Origin: Thermococcus sp.
GTDB lineage: Archaea; Methanobacteriota_B; Thermococci; Thermococcales; Thermococcaceae
Length of the DNA stretch: 5,102 nt
Assembly: GCA_015522395.1 (NCBI GenBank)
Contig: WAMH01000082.1
Span: forward strand, 1 to 5,102
Direction: 5' to 3'
Shown: in pieces, positions 1 to 5,102 of the stretch
Layout: each line of letters begins with the position of its first letter
Numbering within the stretch: position 1 is the stretch's first letter
Program-made: the position numbers and the translations under genes
Notes under the pieces: model-generated
Told to the model about the DNA's origin: nothing
The model's database searches: none
The model's input: the letters and a program-made list of their open reading frames with translations, nothing else

Positions 1-416
1 ACTCGATGATGGAAAGGAAGGCAGGCCTCGTGATAACGCGGAAGGTTCCGGTTGAGGCGGTGAGGGAGATCATAGAGGAGCTCGGGTTGAACCTTACCGC
101 TGTCGATTCAGGCTTCGCGATACATGTAAAGAAGCCGTGGATAAACAAGGGGACGGGAATAGAGAAGGCCTGCGAGTTCCTTGGAATAAAGCCGGGTGAA
201 GTGGCACACGTTGGCGACGGGGAGAACGATTTGGATGCCTTCCGCGTGGTTGGCTACCGCGTGGCGATAGCTCAGGCCCCGGAGGGCTTGAAGGAGAAGG
301 CCGATTACGTGACTGAAGAGCCCTACGGTGACGGGGGAGCGGAGGCGATAACCCACATCCTGAGGAAGTTCGGCTACCTCGGTGAGGGAGATGATTATCA
401 GGAAGGCGACACTTGA
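1..416 (+). CDS. Phosphoglycolate phosphatase, archaeal HAD type (C-terminal part, 5' end outside window)
   Basis: A HAD-superfamily phosphatase of the archaeal phosphoglycolate phosphatase kind, expected to hydrolyse 2-phosphoglycolate to glycolate and phosphate in the cytoplasm with Mg2+. The frame is open at the left edge, so about 100 N-terminal residues, including the nucleophile DxD motif, are missing (family length about 230-240 aa). Counting from the in-frame ATG at 6, the motif III lysine region KPWINKGTG lies at residues 43-51 and the motif IV metal site GDGENDLD at 70-77. The segment resembles the Pyrococcus PH1421 family, which as I recall ends at KFGYL. Here the frame runs 11 residues further ([11 protein letters not shown]) and overlaps the start of the next gene by 26 nt, which suggests translational coupling. 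The ATG at 6 is internal, not the true start. Family assignment is confident; the substrate is inferred from the family. Confidence 0.88.
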   Translation, partial: SMMERKAGLVITRKVPVEAVREIIEELGLNLTAVDSGFAIHVKKPWINKGTGIEKACEFLGIKPGEVAHVGDGENDLDAFRVVGYRVAIAQAPEGLKEKADYVTEEPYGDGGAEAITHILRKFGYLGEGDDYQEGDT

Positions 417-1239
417 CGATGTTAAGGCTATAGTCGAAGTCCACACCGCCGGTGAAGACATCGGGGGGAGCTTACTTGAGCGCTACTCCTCCGGCGGGCC
501 GTGGATGAGTGTTGAAACGCTCGCGATACACATCAACAACCTCCTCCTTGATGGCCAGCTCGTTGCCGTTGCTGAGCTCGACGGAAGAATGGTTGGCGAG
601 GCAGAGGTCTTATTCTCGGAGGAGCCAATTGGTGGGAAAACGCGGAGAATAGCGCACCTCGACGTCATTGAAGTCCACCCGGATTTCAGGAAGAGAGGCG
701 TTGGAAGGGCGCTCATCGGGTTCATAAAAGAAGTCGCGAGGGAAAGGGGAGCGGAGTTCATAACAACACAACCCGATGGGGGAGCCCTGGGCTTTTACAA
801 AAAGCTGGGTTTTGATGAGCTCATCTTCAACGGCATTCTCGTCGAAATTCCGACCGCAAATTTCAAGCCGGCTGGGGTTAAGCCCCTCCGCTACTTCCCG
901 TGGGAGGCTGTGAAGTCCCTTGAACTCATTGCAGGTCGCTTTCAAAGCTCCTATGACATGTGGTTCTCAAGCTTTAAAGACCTCTTCGCTGGAATTCAAG
1001 AACTCGTAGAGGCTGGAAAAGCCGGGAATTCCTACTACGCCCTGAAGTCCCTTCCCGGAAGGCCTGGAAAGGTTGCCCTCTTTTTGTGGGGGTCGAAGGA
1101 GGACATTCCAAAGGCAATTGCCAGGGCTGGGGAGCTGGGCTTTGAGAGGGTTCTGACGGTTCTTGACGGGGAAACCGCGGGATCTCTGGGAGCGGAGAAG
1201 AGGGGAAAAGTACCGATAATAGGAAAGGCCCTCACCTGA
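391..1239 (+). CDS. GNAT-family N-acetyltransferase with extra C-terminal domain
   Basis: A cytoplasmic acetyltransferase using acetyl-CoA; the substrate cannot be read from sequence. The GNAT domain covers about residues 1-150: an N-terminal beta-alpha start ([10 protein letters not shown]), strand [11 protein letters not shown], the acetyl-CoA pyrophosphate loop RKRGVGRA at 100-107 (the family's R/Q-x-x-G-x-G/A), and GFYKKLGF at 134-141, with a tyrosine of the kind that often acts as general acid. About 130 further residues form a second domain I do not recognise, rich in aromatics ([18 protein letters not shown]) and ending in an alpha/beta-like segment. I chose ATG 391 (282 aa) because GGTG at 381-384 lies 6 nt upstream; GTG 382 would start inside that site. 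It overlaps the phosphatase end by 26 nt and is probably co-transcribed with it. Its 3' end overlaps the convergent amidohydrolase by 8 nt. Confidence 0.85.
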   Translation: MIIRKATLDDVKAIVEVHTAGEDIGGSLLERYSSGGPWMSVETLAIHINNLLLDGQLVAVAELDGRMVGEAEVLFSEEPIGGKTRRIAHLDVIEVHPDFRKRGVGRALIGFIKEVARERGAEFITTQPDGGALGFYKKLGFDELIFNGILVEIPTANFKPAGVKPLRYFPWEAVKSLELIAGRFQSSYDMWFSSFKDLFAGIQELVEAGKAGNSYYALKSLPGRPGKVALFLWGSKEDIPKAIARAGELGFERVLTVLDGETAGSLGAEKRGKVPIIGKALT

Positions 1240-2383
1240 GGAACTCAAAGGCCAAAGCAACTTCCATCGCCGTGCCCAGATAGAGGACGTCCTCGTCGAC
1301 ATCAAATTTCGGGTGGTGGTGTGGATAGATTATTCCCTTCTCCTCGTTCCTTATGCCCAGCGCTAAGAAAGCCCCTGGAACCTTCTGAAGGTAGTACGCG
1401 AAGTCCTCGGCGCCCATCGTCGGCCGAACTTCACCGTATTCCAGCCCGTACTTCTGGGCGACTTTCCTTGCGAAGCTGGCCATTTCAGGATTGTTTATGG
1501 TCGGTGGTGTTAGCTCCTCAATGTTCAGCTCGTATTTGCCCCTGTGGGCCTTTGTGACGCCCTCCAGAATCTCCTCCATCCTCTTCTGTATCAGCTCCCC
1601 GATCTCGGGCTTGAAGAAGCGGAACGTACCCCTGAATCCGACCTCCTCGGGAATCACGTTGAAGGCAGTTCCGCCATGTATGCTGGTTACGCTGACGACA
1701 CCCGTCTCGAGTGGATTCACGTTTCTGCTCACTATGGTCTGGAAAGCCAAGATTGCCTCTGCTGCTATTGGTATCGGGTCTATAGCCTCGTGGGGGGATG
1801 CCCCGTGTCCACCCTTTCCGAGCACCCTGCCCTCGAACACGCCCGCTCCAGCGAGAAACGGACCGTCCTTTATCCCTATGATCCCGCTCGGCAGGTCCAT
1901 CCAGACGTGGAAGCCGAAGATGGCATCGACGCCCTCTAAAGCGCCCCCTTCTATCATCCTCACCGCTCCATTCCCGCCTTCTTCCGCCGGCTGAAAGATT
2001 AACCTCACCCGTCCGTTGAGTTCGTCTTTATGAGCGGCTATTATCTTCGCCGTCCCGAGGAGCATGGCAGTGTGAGCGTCGTGGCCGCAGGCGTGCATCT
2101 TTCCGGGGATTTTCGATTTGTAGGGGACGTCGTTTTCCTCCTGAATCGGCAGGGCGTCCATGTCGGCGCGGAGTGCTATTGTTTTTGTTCCCTTCCCTAT
2201 GTCCGCTATAATGCCCGTGCCAACGCGCCTGATTGAGTATCCCCACTCGCGCAGGTGCTCCCCCACTATCTTAGAAGTTCGCTCCTCCTCGTAGCCGAGT
2301 TCCGGCCACATGTGGAAGTCCCTGCGCCAGGTGATTATTTCGTCCTTTATTCTCTCAGCCTCAGAAACGGGATCGAAGTTCAT
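1232..2383 (-). CDS. M20-family amidohydrolase (aminoacylase / carboxypeptidase-like)
   Basis: A metal-dependent amidohydrolase of peptidase family M20 (hippurate hydrolase/IAA-amino acid hydrolase branch, which includes Thermococcales L-aminoacylase and archaeal carboxypeptidase CPSA). It should remove the acyl group from N-acyl amino acids or cut C-terminal residues, in the cytoplasm, with Zn, Co or Mn. From ATG 2383 (383 aa, normal family length) the visible motifs are ADMDALP at 73-79; HACGHDAH at 97-104 with metal-binding Cys99, His101 and nearby His104; the QPAEEGG turn with Glu134/Glu135; GFHVW near His159; and a late HHHPKFD at 355-361. The dimerisation/lid domain lies at about 180-290. 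ATG 2383 is preferred over GTG 2389 because GGAGG sits 7 nt before it and only 1 nt before the GTG. The gene stands alone, convergent with the acetyltransferase and divergent from the tRNA/int side. Family is certain; the choice between aminoacylase and carboxypeptidase is not. Confidence 0.93.
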   Translation of the reverse strand: MNFDPVSEAERIKDEIITWRRDFHMWPELGYEEERTSKIVGEHLREWGYSIRRVGTGIIADIGKGTKTIALRADMDALPIQEENDVPYKSKIPGKMHACGHDAHTAMLLGTAKIIAAHKDELNGRVRLIFQPAEEGGNGAVRMIEGGALEGVDAIFGFHVWMDLPSGIIGIKDGPFLAGAGVFEGRVLGKGGHGASPHEAIDPIPIAAEAILAFQTIVSRNVNPLETGVVSVTSIHGGTAFNVIPEEVGFRGTFRFFKPEIGELIQKRMEEILEGVTKAHRGKYELNIEELTPPTINNPEMASFARKVAQKYGLEYGEVRPTMGAEDFAYYLQKVPGAFLALGIRNEEKGIIYPHHHPKFDVDEDVLYLGTAMEVALAFEFLR

Positions 2384-2390
2384 AATCACC

Positions 2391-2395
2391 CCTCC
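2391..2395 (-). promoter_or_regulatory. Ribosome binding site deciding the amidohydrolase start
   Basis: The minus strand reads GGAGG followed by 7 nt and then ATG at 2383. An alternative in-frame GTG two codons upstream lies only 1 nt after this motif, too close for use, so the ATG is the better start. Confidence 0.7.
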
Positions 2396-2413
2396 AAAGA
2401 AAATAGTCCCCGG

Positions 2414-2421
2414 TTATTAAA
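2414..2421 (-). promoter_or_regulatory. Candidate TATA box for the amidohydrolase gene
   Basis: The minus strand reads TTTAATAA preceded by an A/G-rich stretch (AAAAAGG) that could serve as a BRE. Its centre lies about 34 nt upstream of the chosen ATG, which would give a very short leader that barely includes the GGAGG ribosome site. It is the only AT-rich box in the gap facing this gene, but the spacing is tight, so the call is tentative. Confidence 0.35.
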
Positions 2422-2436
2422 CCTTTTTGGACCGCA

Positions 2437-2446
2437 AAATTTATAA
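2437..2446 (+). promoter_or_regulatory. Archaeal TATA box of the tRNA-Ala gene, now upstream of int(C)
   Basis: AAATTTATAA stands out in a GC-rich stretch and lies about 45-50 nt before tRNA position G1, fitting an archaeal stable-RNA promoter with a short leader. The start site expected about 25 nt downstream would be near 2466-2470. If integration split the tRNA gene here, this promoter now transcribes the tRNA 5' half followed by the integrase fragment. Transcription would begin after GTG 2461, arguing against that codon as the start of the integrase fragment. Confidence 0.55.
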
Positions 2447-2490
2447 ACCCGCCCCGGTAGGTGATTACGGCGCTTGGCGTCGTTGGGAGT

Positions 2491-2533
2491 GGGCCGGTAG
2501 CTCAGCCTGGTATGAGCGCCGCCTTGGCAAGGC
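2491..2533 (+). tRNA. 5' half of tRNA-Ala(GGC), truncated after the anticodon loop
   Basis: The sequence starts with acceptor strand GGGCCGG, whose G3 fits the alanine G3:U70 identity pair. Then come the TA linker and a D-arm with stem GCTC/GAGC around AGCCTGGTAT. Next are G26 and an anticodon stem CCGCC with loop TTGGCAA, giving anticodon GGC (reads GCC, Ala). The 3' side of the stem begins GGC and then departs from the expected GGCGG at 2534 (CT instead of GG). No variable loop, T-arm (GGTTCAAATCC-like) or acceptor 3' strand follows anywhere in the window, so this is a half gene and not an intron-split one nearby. The half ends where integrase-type sequence takes over, so it is read as the chromosomal remnant left by integration. 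Confidence 0.8.
2491..2533 (+). other. Left attachment site (attL) of an integrated element, in tRNA-Ala
   Basis: Tyrosine recombinases of archaeal SSV type recombine inside tRNA genes, with the att site inside their own int gene. Here the tRNA-Ala 5' half is in frame with a downstream recombinase and encodes the peptide GPVAQPGMSAALAR, exactly as expected if att is part of int. Genes to the left are ordinary Thermococcales chromosome; genes to the right are unrecognised and more AT-rich. The crossover is probably in or near the anticodon arm. The matching attR, with the same 43 bp or so followed by the tRNA 3' half, should lie beyond the right edge. Confidence 0.72.
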
Positions 2534-3516
2534 CTGGACGCAATAGCGAAACGGACACTTCTCAAGAGGTTTCACCTTCAGTTGAGCCACGCGATAACGT
2601 TTTTACACAAGAGGCTTTGACAACATCAGTGCACAAAAACAAACGTTCAGCCTATTTAAACTCGCTCTGGCGGAAGTATAAAGACGAGTTCAGGCTTTAC
2701 ATGGAACGACAGGTTAAGGATGGGAAACTCAGCGAGCAGAGATTTAGGGACTATTGGAACGGCCTAAACCGCTTCTTCAAAAATCATAAGGTGAATGAAG
2801 CCATTGACTTCCTCAGCATTGATCACATACCCGACGGCCAGGTGAAGGGGTTAAAGAAGTTCTTCAAGTTCCTCATGGACTTCAAGTATAAGGAAATAGA
2901 CATGCAGGAAATAATGGCCATGAACCGGCAGGTGAAGGTTAAGAGTTCTCCGAAGATGCAGGGGAAACCCGCCGACGAAAAGACCATGAAGAGGATTCTA
3001 AAGAACCTCGAGAACGAGAAGGATTACAAGTATTACCTTTACCTCGCGCTGATTTACACGGGAGGAAGAGCCTCGCAGATCCTCAGCCTTCTCAGAGACA
3101 TAGGCGCAGGGAAGGTTAAGGAGTATGAGGATTTCGGGGATGTCGCGGCCTTCGACCTAACAAGGTATGGGAAGGGGAAGAAGAAGGGGTTCTTCGCCAT
3201 CACGCCAAAAGCTTTCGCTGATGAAGTACTCAAGAACAGAGACCTCTTTAGGGACATGCCGGACAGGATTTCTAACATGCGCTTTTTGAGAAACGCGGCT
3301 AAGAAGAACGCGGGAGCGAGTAACATCAGGGACTGGTTCTTTAACAAAGCACTTTACCAACTGAAAGGGAACAGGACGCTGATTAACTTCATTCAGTCGA
3401 GGAGTGATGAAAAGGGAGCCTGGCAGAATTACGTGAGCATTAAAGAGTCCCTTAATGGCGCCGTGGACGAGTACAGAAAATTAATGGGGAATGGGATGTT
3501 CGCCTTCCTCGACTAA
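2512..3516 (+). CDS. Tyrosine recombinase, SSV-type integrase C-terminal fragment int(C)
   Basis: Site-specific recombinase that would insert the element into tRNA-Ala by cutting DNA through a tyrosine. The frame is open from just after a stop at 2458-2460, so GTG 2461 is possible. I start at ATG 2512, inside the tRNA D-loop, because the TATA box puts transcription downstream of 2461; this gives 334 aa. After about 47 residues encoded by the tRNA and a linker, a helical core-binding domain spans about 48-138 and the catalytic domain about 155-321. Candidate catalytic residues are Arg186 (TGGRASQ), a lysine of GKGKKKG at 221-225, Arg273 in SNIRDW (Ser where many families have His), Arg297 in FIQSR, and Tyr307 in WQNYVS. 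All active-site residues lie on this fragment, so integration removed only a short N-terminal piece. Its stop overlaps the convergent PIN gene by 3 nt. Whether the fragment is active is unknown. Confidence 0.8.
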   Translation: MSAALARPGRNSETDTSQEVSPSVEPRDNVFTQEALTTSVHKNKRSAYLNSLWRKYKDEFRLYMERQVKDGKLSEQRFRDYWNGLNRFFKNHKVNEAIDFLSIDHIPDGQVKGLKKFFKFLMDFKYKEIDMQEIMAMNRQVKVKSSPKMQGKPADEKTMKRILKNLENEKDYKYYLYLALIYTGGRASQILSLLRDIGAGKVKEYEDFGDVAAFDLTRYGKGKKKGFFAITPKAFADEVLKNRDLFRDMPDRISNMRFLRNAAKKNAGASNIRDWFFNKALYQLKGNRTLINFIQSRSDEKGAWQNYVSIKESLNGAVDEYRKLMGNGMFAFLD

Positions 3517-4064
3517 CTCTTTCTCCCTTTGCACTTTTCGGCAATCTGAGGATGCGCATTCTTCATATACGTCCTGAACTGGCCGGCTGTCATCATATAA
3601 AAGTAGTGTTGCCGTACCTTTGCCTTCCCAGTTTTATCCCCAGAAACAACGAAGTTCCCGAAGTGCTTAGTGTTCTGGGTCAAAAGGAACTTGGCCTTCG
3701 CAGAATAGAGAACGTTAAGGAACTTAATATCGGATTCGTCTTTGATGGTTCTGATGATATGAGAATCCTTGGAGAAATCCACGCGAGGCTTAACCTTCTT
3801 GGAGCTGAAGAGGACAATCCTCATGATTTCATCTGCGAGAGCGAGAACTCCCTTTCGGTTCTTCCGGGACGCTACTTCCATAGCCACGATGGCGAGAGTA
3901 AACTTCATCTCCTCAACGACTTCATCAGAAACGTAGTTCTCTAAAAACCTCTCCTTGAGACAGTTTAAGCAAAACCACGCGGAGCTTAAAGAAGGGGACC
4001 GGGATTTAAGAGCACTTATTAGGATTGAAGTATCGATAACCGTCTTGATTTTACCCCGCGGCAT
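3513..4064 (-). CDS. PIN-domain protein, probable VapC-like ribonuclease toxin
   Basis: A 183-aa protein with the outline of a PIN nuclease, a fold that cuts RNA with Mg2+ and is the toxin of many VapBC-type pairs. Visible features are the first strand VIDTSILISALKS with Asp11; SDEVVEEM at 46-53 with Glu48, Glu51 and Glu52; and DESDIKFLNVLYSAKAKFLLTQNTKHF-type residues around 109-135, with Asp109 and Asp112. The usual TGD motif is replaced by TQN at 129-131, so a late acidic residue is Asn. About 45 extra residues follow the fold, basic and aromatic (RQHYFYMMTAGQF). ATG 4064 follows GGTG with 6-nt spacing; that site lies in the last codons of the upstream gene, whose stop is 3 nt before, so the two are surely coupled. 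Its stop overlaps the int(C) stop. The PIN call is good; toxin activity is inferred from the neighbour. Confidence 0.7.
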   Translation of the reverse strand: MPRGKIKTVIDTSILISALKSRSPSLSSAWFCLNCLKERFLENYVSDEVVEEMKFTLAIVAMEVASRKNRKGVLALADEIMRIVLFSSKKVKPRVDFSKDSHIIRTIKDESDIKFLNVLYSAKAKFLLTQNTKHFGNFVVSGDKTGKAKVRQHYFYMMTAGQFRTYMKNAHPQIAEKCKGRKS

Positions 4065-4067
4065 GAC

Positions 4068-4352
4068 TCACACCAGGCCGGCCTTCTTCATTTTGGCCTC
4101 AATGCGCTTAAACTTCTTGTAGGACTTCTTAACCTCACTCATTATTGCCTGGACGCTCTTTGCTGTTTCGAGAGGTTCAGGCTTCGCGCTCTTTGAAAAC
4201 TCGCCGGTTCCCAGTTTGTCCATGATTGACTTTACTTCGAGGAACCACGCTACATCCTCAGGCTTCTCATGGATTTTCTTGGCAATCCTGCGGATTAAAT
4301 CTACTGCCACTTCTTCCTCTGAGAGGAATCTGAAATTGATACTCGTCGCCAT
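4068..4352 (-). CDS. Small helical protein, putative antitoxin partner of the PIN protein
   Basis: A 94-aa charged protein, not recognised by name. It appears mostly helical (SEEEVAVDLIRRIAKKIHEKPEDVAWFLEVKS in two stretches), has a Ser/Pro linker near the middle (SKSAKPEPLE), and ends in a strongly basic helix (KKSYKKFKRIEAKMKKAGLV) that could bind nucleic acid or pack on an acidic partner. No AbrB, RHH or clear HTH signature is visible. ATG 4352 is preferred over GTG 4361 because GGTG lies 6 nt upstream, as for the PIN gene. Small size, position just ahead of the PIN gene and 3-nt spacing are typical of an antitoxin, which is the reason for the call. It could instead be an unrelated element regulator. 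Confidence 0.6.
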   Translation of the reverse strand: MATSINFRFLSEEEVAVDLIRRIAKKIHEKPEDVAWFLEVKSIMDKLGTGEFSKSAKPEPLETAKSVQAIMSEVKKSYKKFKRIEAKMKKAGLV

Positions 4353-4394
4353 TCTCCGCACCGTTCTTACTCTTCTTCTCTTGGCCTCTTAAGG

Positions 4395-4568
4395 TTAACT
4401 CTCGCTCCTCAACCCTCCTGTCTTAACCTTCTTCTTTAATCCCACGATGCCAAAGATTCCAGTTAAGTAAGCCATAGCTAAATCCTTCGCGTTTGCCTTG
4501 AGGAGAACCAAGGCTGTGATGATGACAACACCACCCGCAACCATAGCCACGTCAGTATCATCCAGCAT
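4395..4568 (-). CDS. Small two-segment membrane protein, function unknown
   Basis: A 57-aa protein starting MLDDTD, with one clear hydrophobic segment (VAMVAGGVVIITALVLL, about residues 7-23), a polar turn (KANAKD), a second weaker one (LAMAYLTGIFGIVGL, about 30-44) and a basic tail (KKKVKTGG). An acidic N-terminus outside and basic tail inside would fit the positive-inside rule, giving either a hairpin or a single-span topology. ATG 4568 is chosen over GTG 4577 because GGGGTGG ends 5 nt before it. It lies 30 nt after the beta-rich gene and 42 nt before the putative antitoxin, in one direction, so it is probably in the same operon. Small hydrophobic proteins of this size are common in archaeal viruses and virus-like plasmids as envelope or secretion parts, but I do not recognise this one. 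Confidence 0.6.
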   Translation of the reverse strand: MLDDTDVAMVAGGVVIITALVLLKANAKDLAMAYLTGIFGIVGLKKKVKTGGLRSES

Positions 4569-4582
4569 GAGAACCACCCCGC

Positions 4583-4588
4583 AAAAAA
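4583..4588 (-). terminator. Oligo-T tract, possible weak terminator
   Basis: The minus strand reads TTTTTT in the 30-nt gap after the stop of the beta-rich gene. Archaeal transcription can end at such T tracts without a hairpin. Because it sits just before the ribosome site of the next gene, partial termination or simple read-through are both possible. Confidence 0.25.
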
Positions 4589-4598
4589 GAGTAGGGAA

Positions 4599-5102
4599 TC
4601 ATGGTAGTGGGTTAAATATGGCAACACCATCAAAGTATAAGTCATTATAATGCTCTTGTACACTAAGTCTTGCTTTATAAGTCTCTGAGTACACTACTGC
4701 CTTCTTCCATGCGCTATCAGAAATTGGAGCTTTGTACACCTGAGCATTATCATCCGCTGTTAACCATAAACCACTACCACCTGTCCCTTTGTGAACTATT
4801 GCGATAAATTTGTCCTTTATTGGAGTATCATCAGTTGCATAAACGATGTCTGCATAAATCCGATTACCCCAGTCACCCGATTGCCAGTGGATAGCAAGGT
4901 CATTTATCACCCCCGTTACTGTAGATGCTGATGATCCCCTAGAGGATACAACGTTAATCTTTGCAAGGCCATTATCAAAAACCATTGAAGTTACTGAACT
5001 AACTGCTGGGGTCGTTAAGTAGTCATAAAGCACATTAGAGTATGTGCCAGAGTCCCAACTTCCATCAGATTGCTGAACATAACAATGAATTTCTACATTA
5101 AC
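4599..5102 (-). CDS. Gly/Ser/Thr/Asp-rich, probably beta-rich element protein (N-terminus outside window)
   Basis: The frame stays open to the right edge with no stop, so at least 167 aa are coded and the start is not visible; the GTG at 5033 is internal. I do not recognise the family. The protein is rich in Ser, Thr, Gly, Asp, Asn and aromatics, with alternating hydrophobic residues (VTSMVFDNGLAKINVV, FIAIVHKGTG, DLAIHWQSGDW) that suggest beta sandwiches or repeats. Lysine is sparse and there is a single cysteine (IHCY). This composition fits an extracellular, surface or virion protein more than a cytoplasmic enzyme. Codon use is clearly more AT-rich than in the left flank, pointing to a foreign source. 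It is the first visible gene of the leftward cluster. Structural or surface role is inferred only from composition and from the element setting. Confidence 0.6.
   Translation of the reverse strand, partial: VNVEIHCYVQQSDGSWDSGTYSNVLYDYLTTPAVSSVTSMVFDNGLAKINVVSSRGSSASTVTGVINDLAIHWQSGDWGNRIYADIVYATDDTPIKDKFIAIVHKGTGGSGLWLTADDNAQVYKAPISDSAWKKAVVYSETYKARLSVQEHYNDLYFDGVAIFNPLP

Larger units (their letters stand above)
2491..5102. mobile_element. Left end of an integrated plasmid- or virus-like element (right end outside window)
   Basis: The element starts at the tRNA-Ala half and continues through the right edge. It carries the integrase fragment int(C), a PIN-domain gene with a small partner, a 57-residue membrane protein and part of a beta-rich protein. 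Base composition turns visibly more AT-rich from about 2534, and most strongly beyond 4580, compared with the GC-rich left flank. The layout resembles TKV and pT26-2 type integrated elements of Thermococcales, but no replication, ATPase or capsid gene is in view, so plasmid or virus origin stays open. Confidence 0.75.

Noticed and set aside
1491..1994. A 167-codon + strand frame opposite the amidohydrolase, plus shorter ones nearby.
   Set aside because: They lie inside the well-supported M20 gene, and their Pro/Ser-rich translations are typical of antisense frames in GC-rich coding DNA.
2461..2511. Integrase start at GTG 2461.
   Set aside because: It is merely the first codon after a stop, has no ribosome site at a usable distance, and precedes the transcription start expected from the TATA box. 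It is not excluded, only less likely.
2534..2640. An intron inside the tRNA-Ala gene instead of a split by integration.
   Set aside because: tRNA similarity passes the usual 37/38 intron site and continues to about 41. No T-arm or acceptor 3' strand appears downstream, and the following DNA codes for a recombinase.
3552..3944. A 130-codon + strand frame opposite the PIN gene.
   Set aside because: The opposite strand carries clear PIN motifs, tight coupling to its upstream partner and a good ribosome site. The + frame has no such support and is a mirror of it.
4478..4663. A 61-codon - strand frame with a hydrophobic translation.
   Set aside because: It overlaps both the 57-aa membrane protein and the end of the beta-rich gene in another frame and has no good ribosome site. 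The 57-aa frame with its GGGGTGG site explains the region better.
1..5102. CRISPR arrays, insertion sequences or tandem repeats.
   Set aside because: Reading through the window I saw no regularly spaced repeats, no terminal inverted repeats and no transposase frame.

Overview
The window looks like part of a Thermococcales (Thermococcus or Pyrococcus-like) genome, so a hyperthermophilic archaeon. The clues are an archaeal-type HAD phosphoglycolate phosphatase, an M20 aminoacylase/carboxypeptidase-like enzyme, many Lys/Arg/Glu residues, strong GGAGG or GGTG ribosome-binding sites, and archaeal TATA-like boxes. It has two parts that differ in gene content and base composition.

Left part (1 to about 2490) is an ordinary chromosome. 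The 3' end of a phosphoglycolate phosphatase gene overlaps a two-domain GNAT acetyltransferase gene on the + strand. That gene converges, with an 8-nt overlap, on an M20-family amidohydrolase gene on the - strand. A short divergent promoter region (about 2384-2490) follows, holding a TATA box for a tRNA gene.

Junction (2491-2533): the 5' half of a tRNA-Ala(GGC) gene, from G1 through the D-arm and anticodon loop to about position 41. Tyrosine-recombinase coding sequence then replaces the 3' half. The tRNA half is itself translated in frame into the recombinase. This is what a left attachment site of an SSV-type integrated element looks like: the int gene overlaps the att site and is cut in two by integration, leaving int(C) here. 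The N-terminal piece int(N) and the restored tRNA-Ala should lie at the other end, outside the window.

Right part (2534-5102) is the inside of the integrated element, more AT-rich towards the right edge. The int(C) gene runs rightwards and meets a leftward cluster of four genes, listed here in transcription order: an unrecognised Gly/Ser/Thr/Asp-rich, probably beta-rich protein cut by the window edge; a 57-aa membrane protein; a 94-aa helical, basic-tailed protein; and a PIN-domain protein. The last two sit 3 nt apart and look like a toxin-antitoxin-type pair. The element resembles the integrated plasmid/virus elements known from Thermococcales (TKV and pT26-2 type), but the window shows no replication or packaging gene that would fix its family.

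The main observation is the split tRNA/integrase arrangement. Integration has apparently put the old tRNA-Ala promoter in front of int(C), and the restored tRNA-Ala must then rely on sequence brought by the element.
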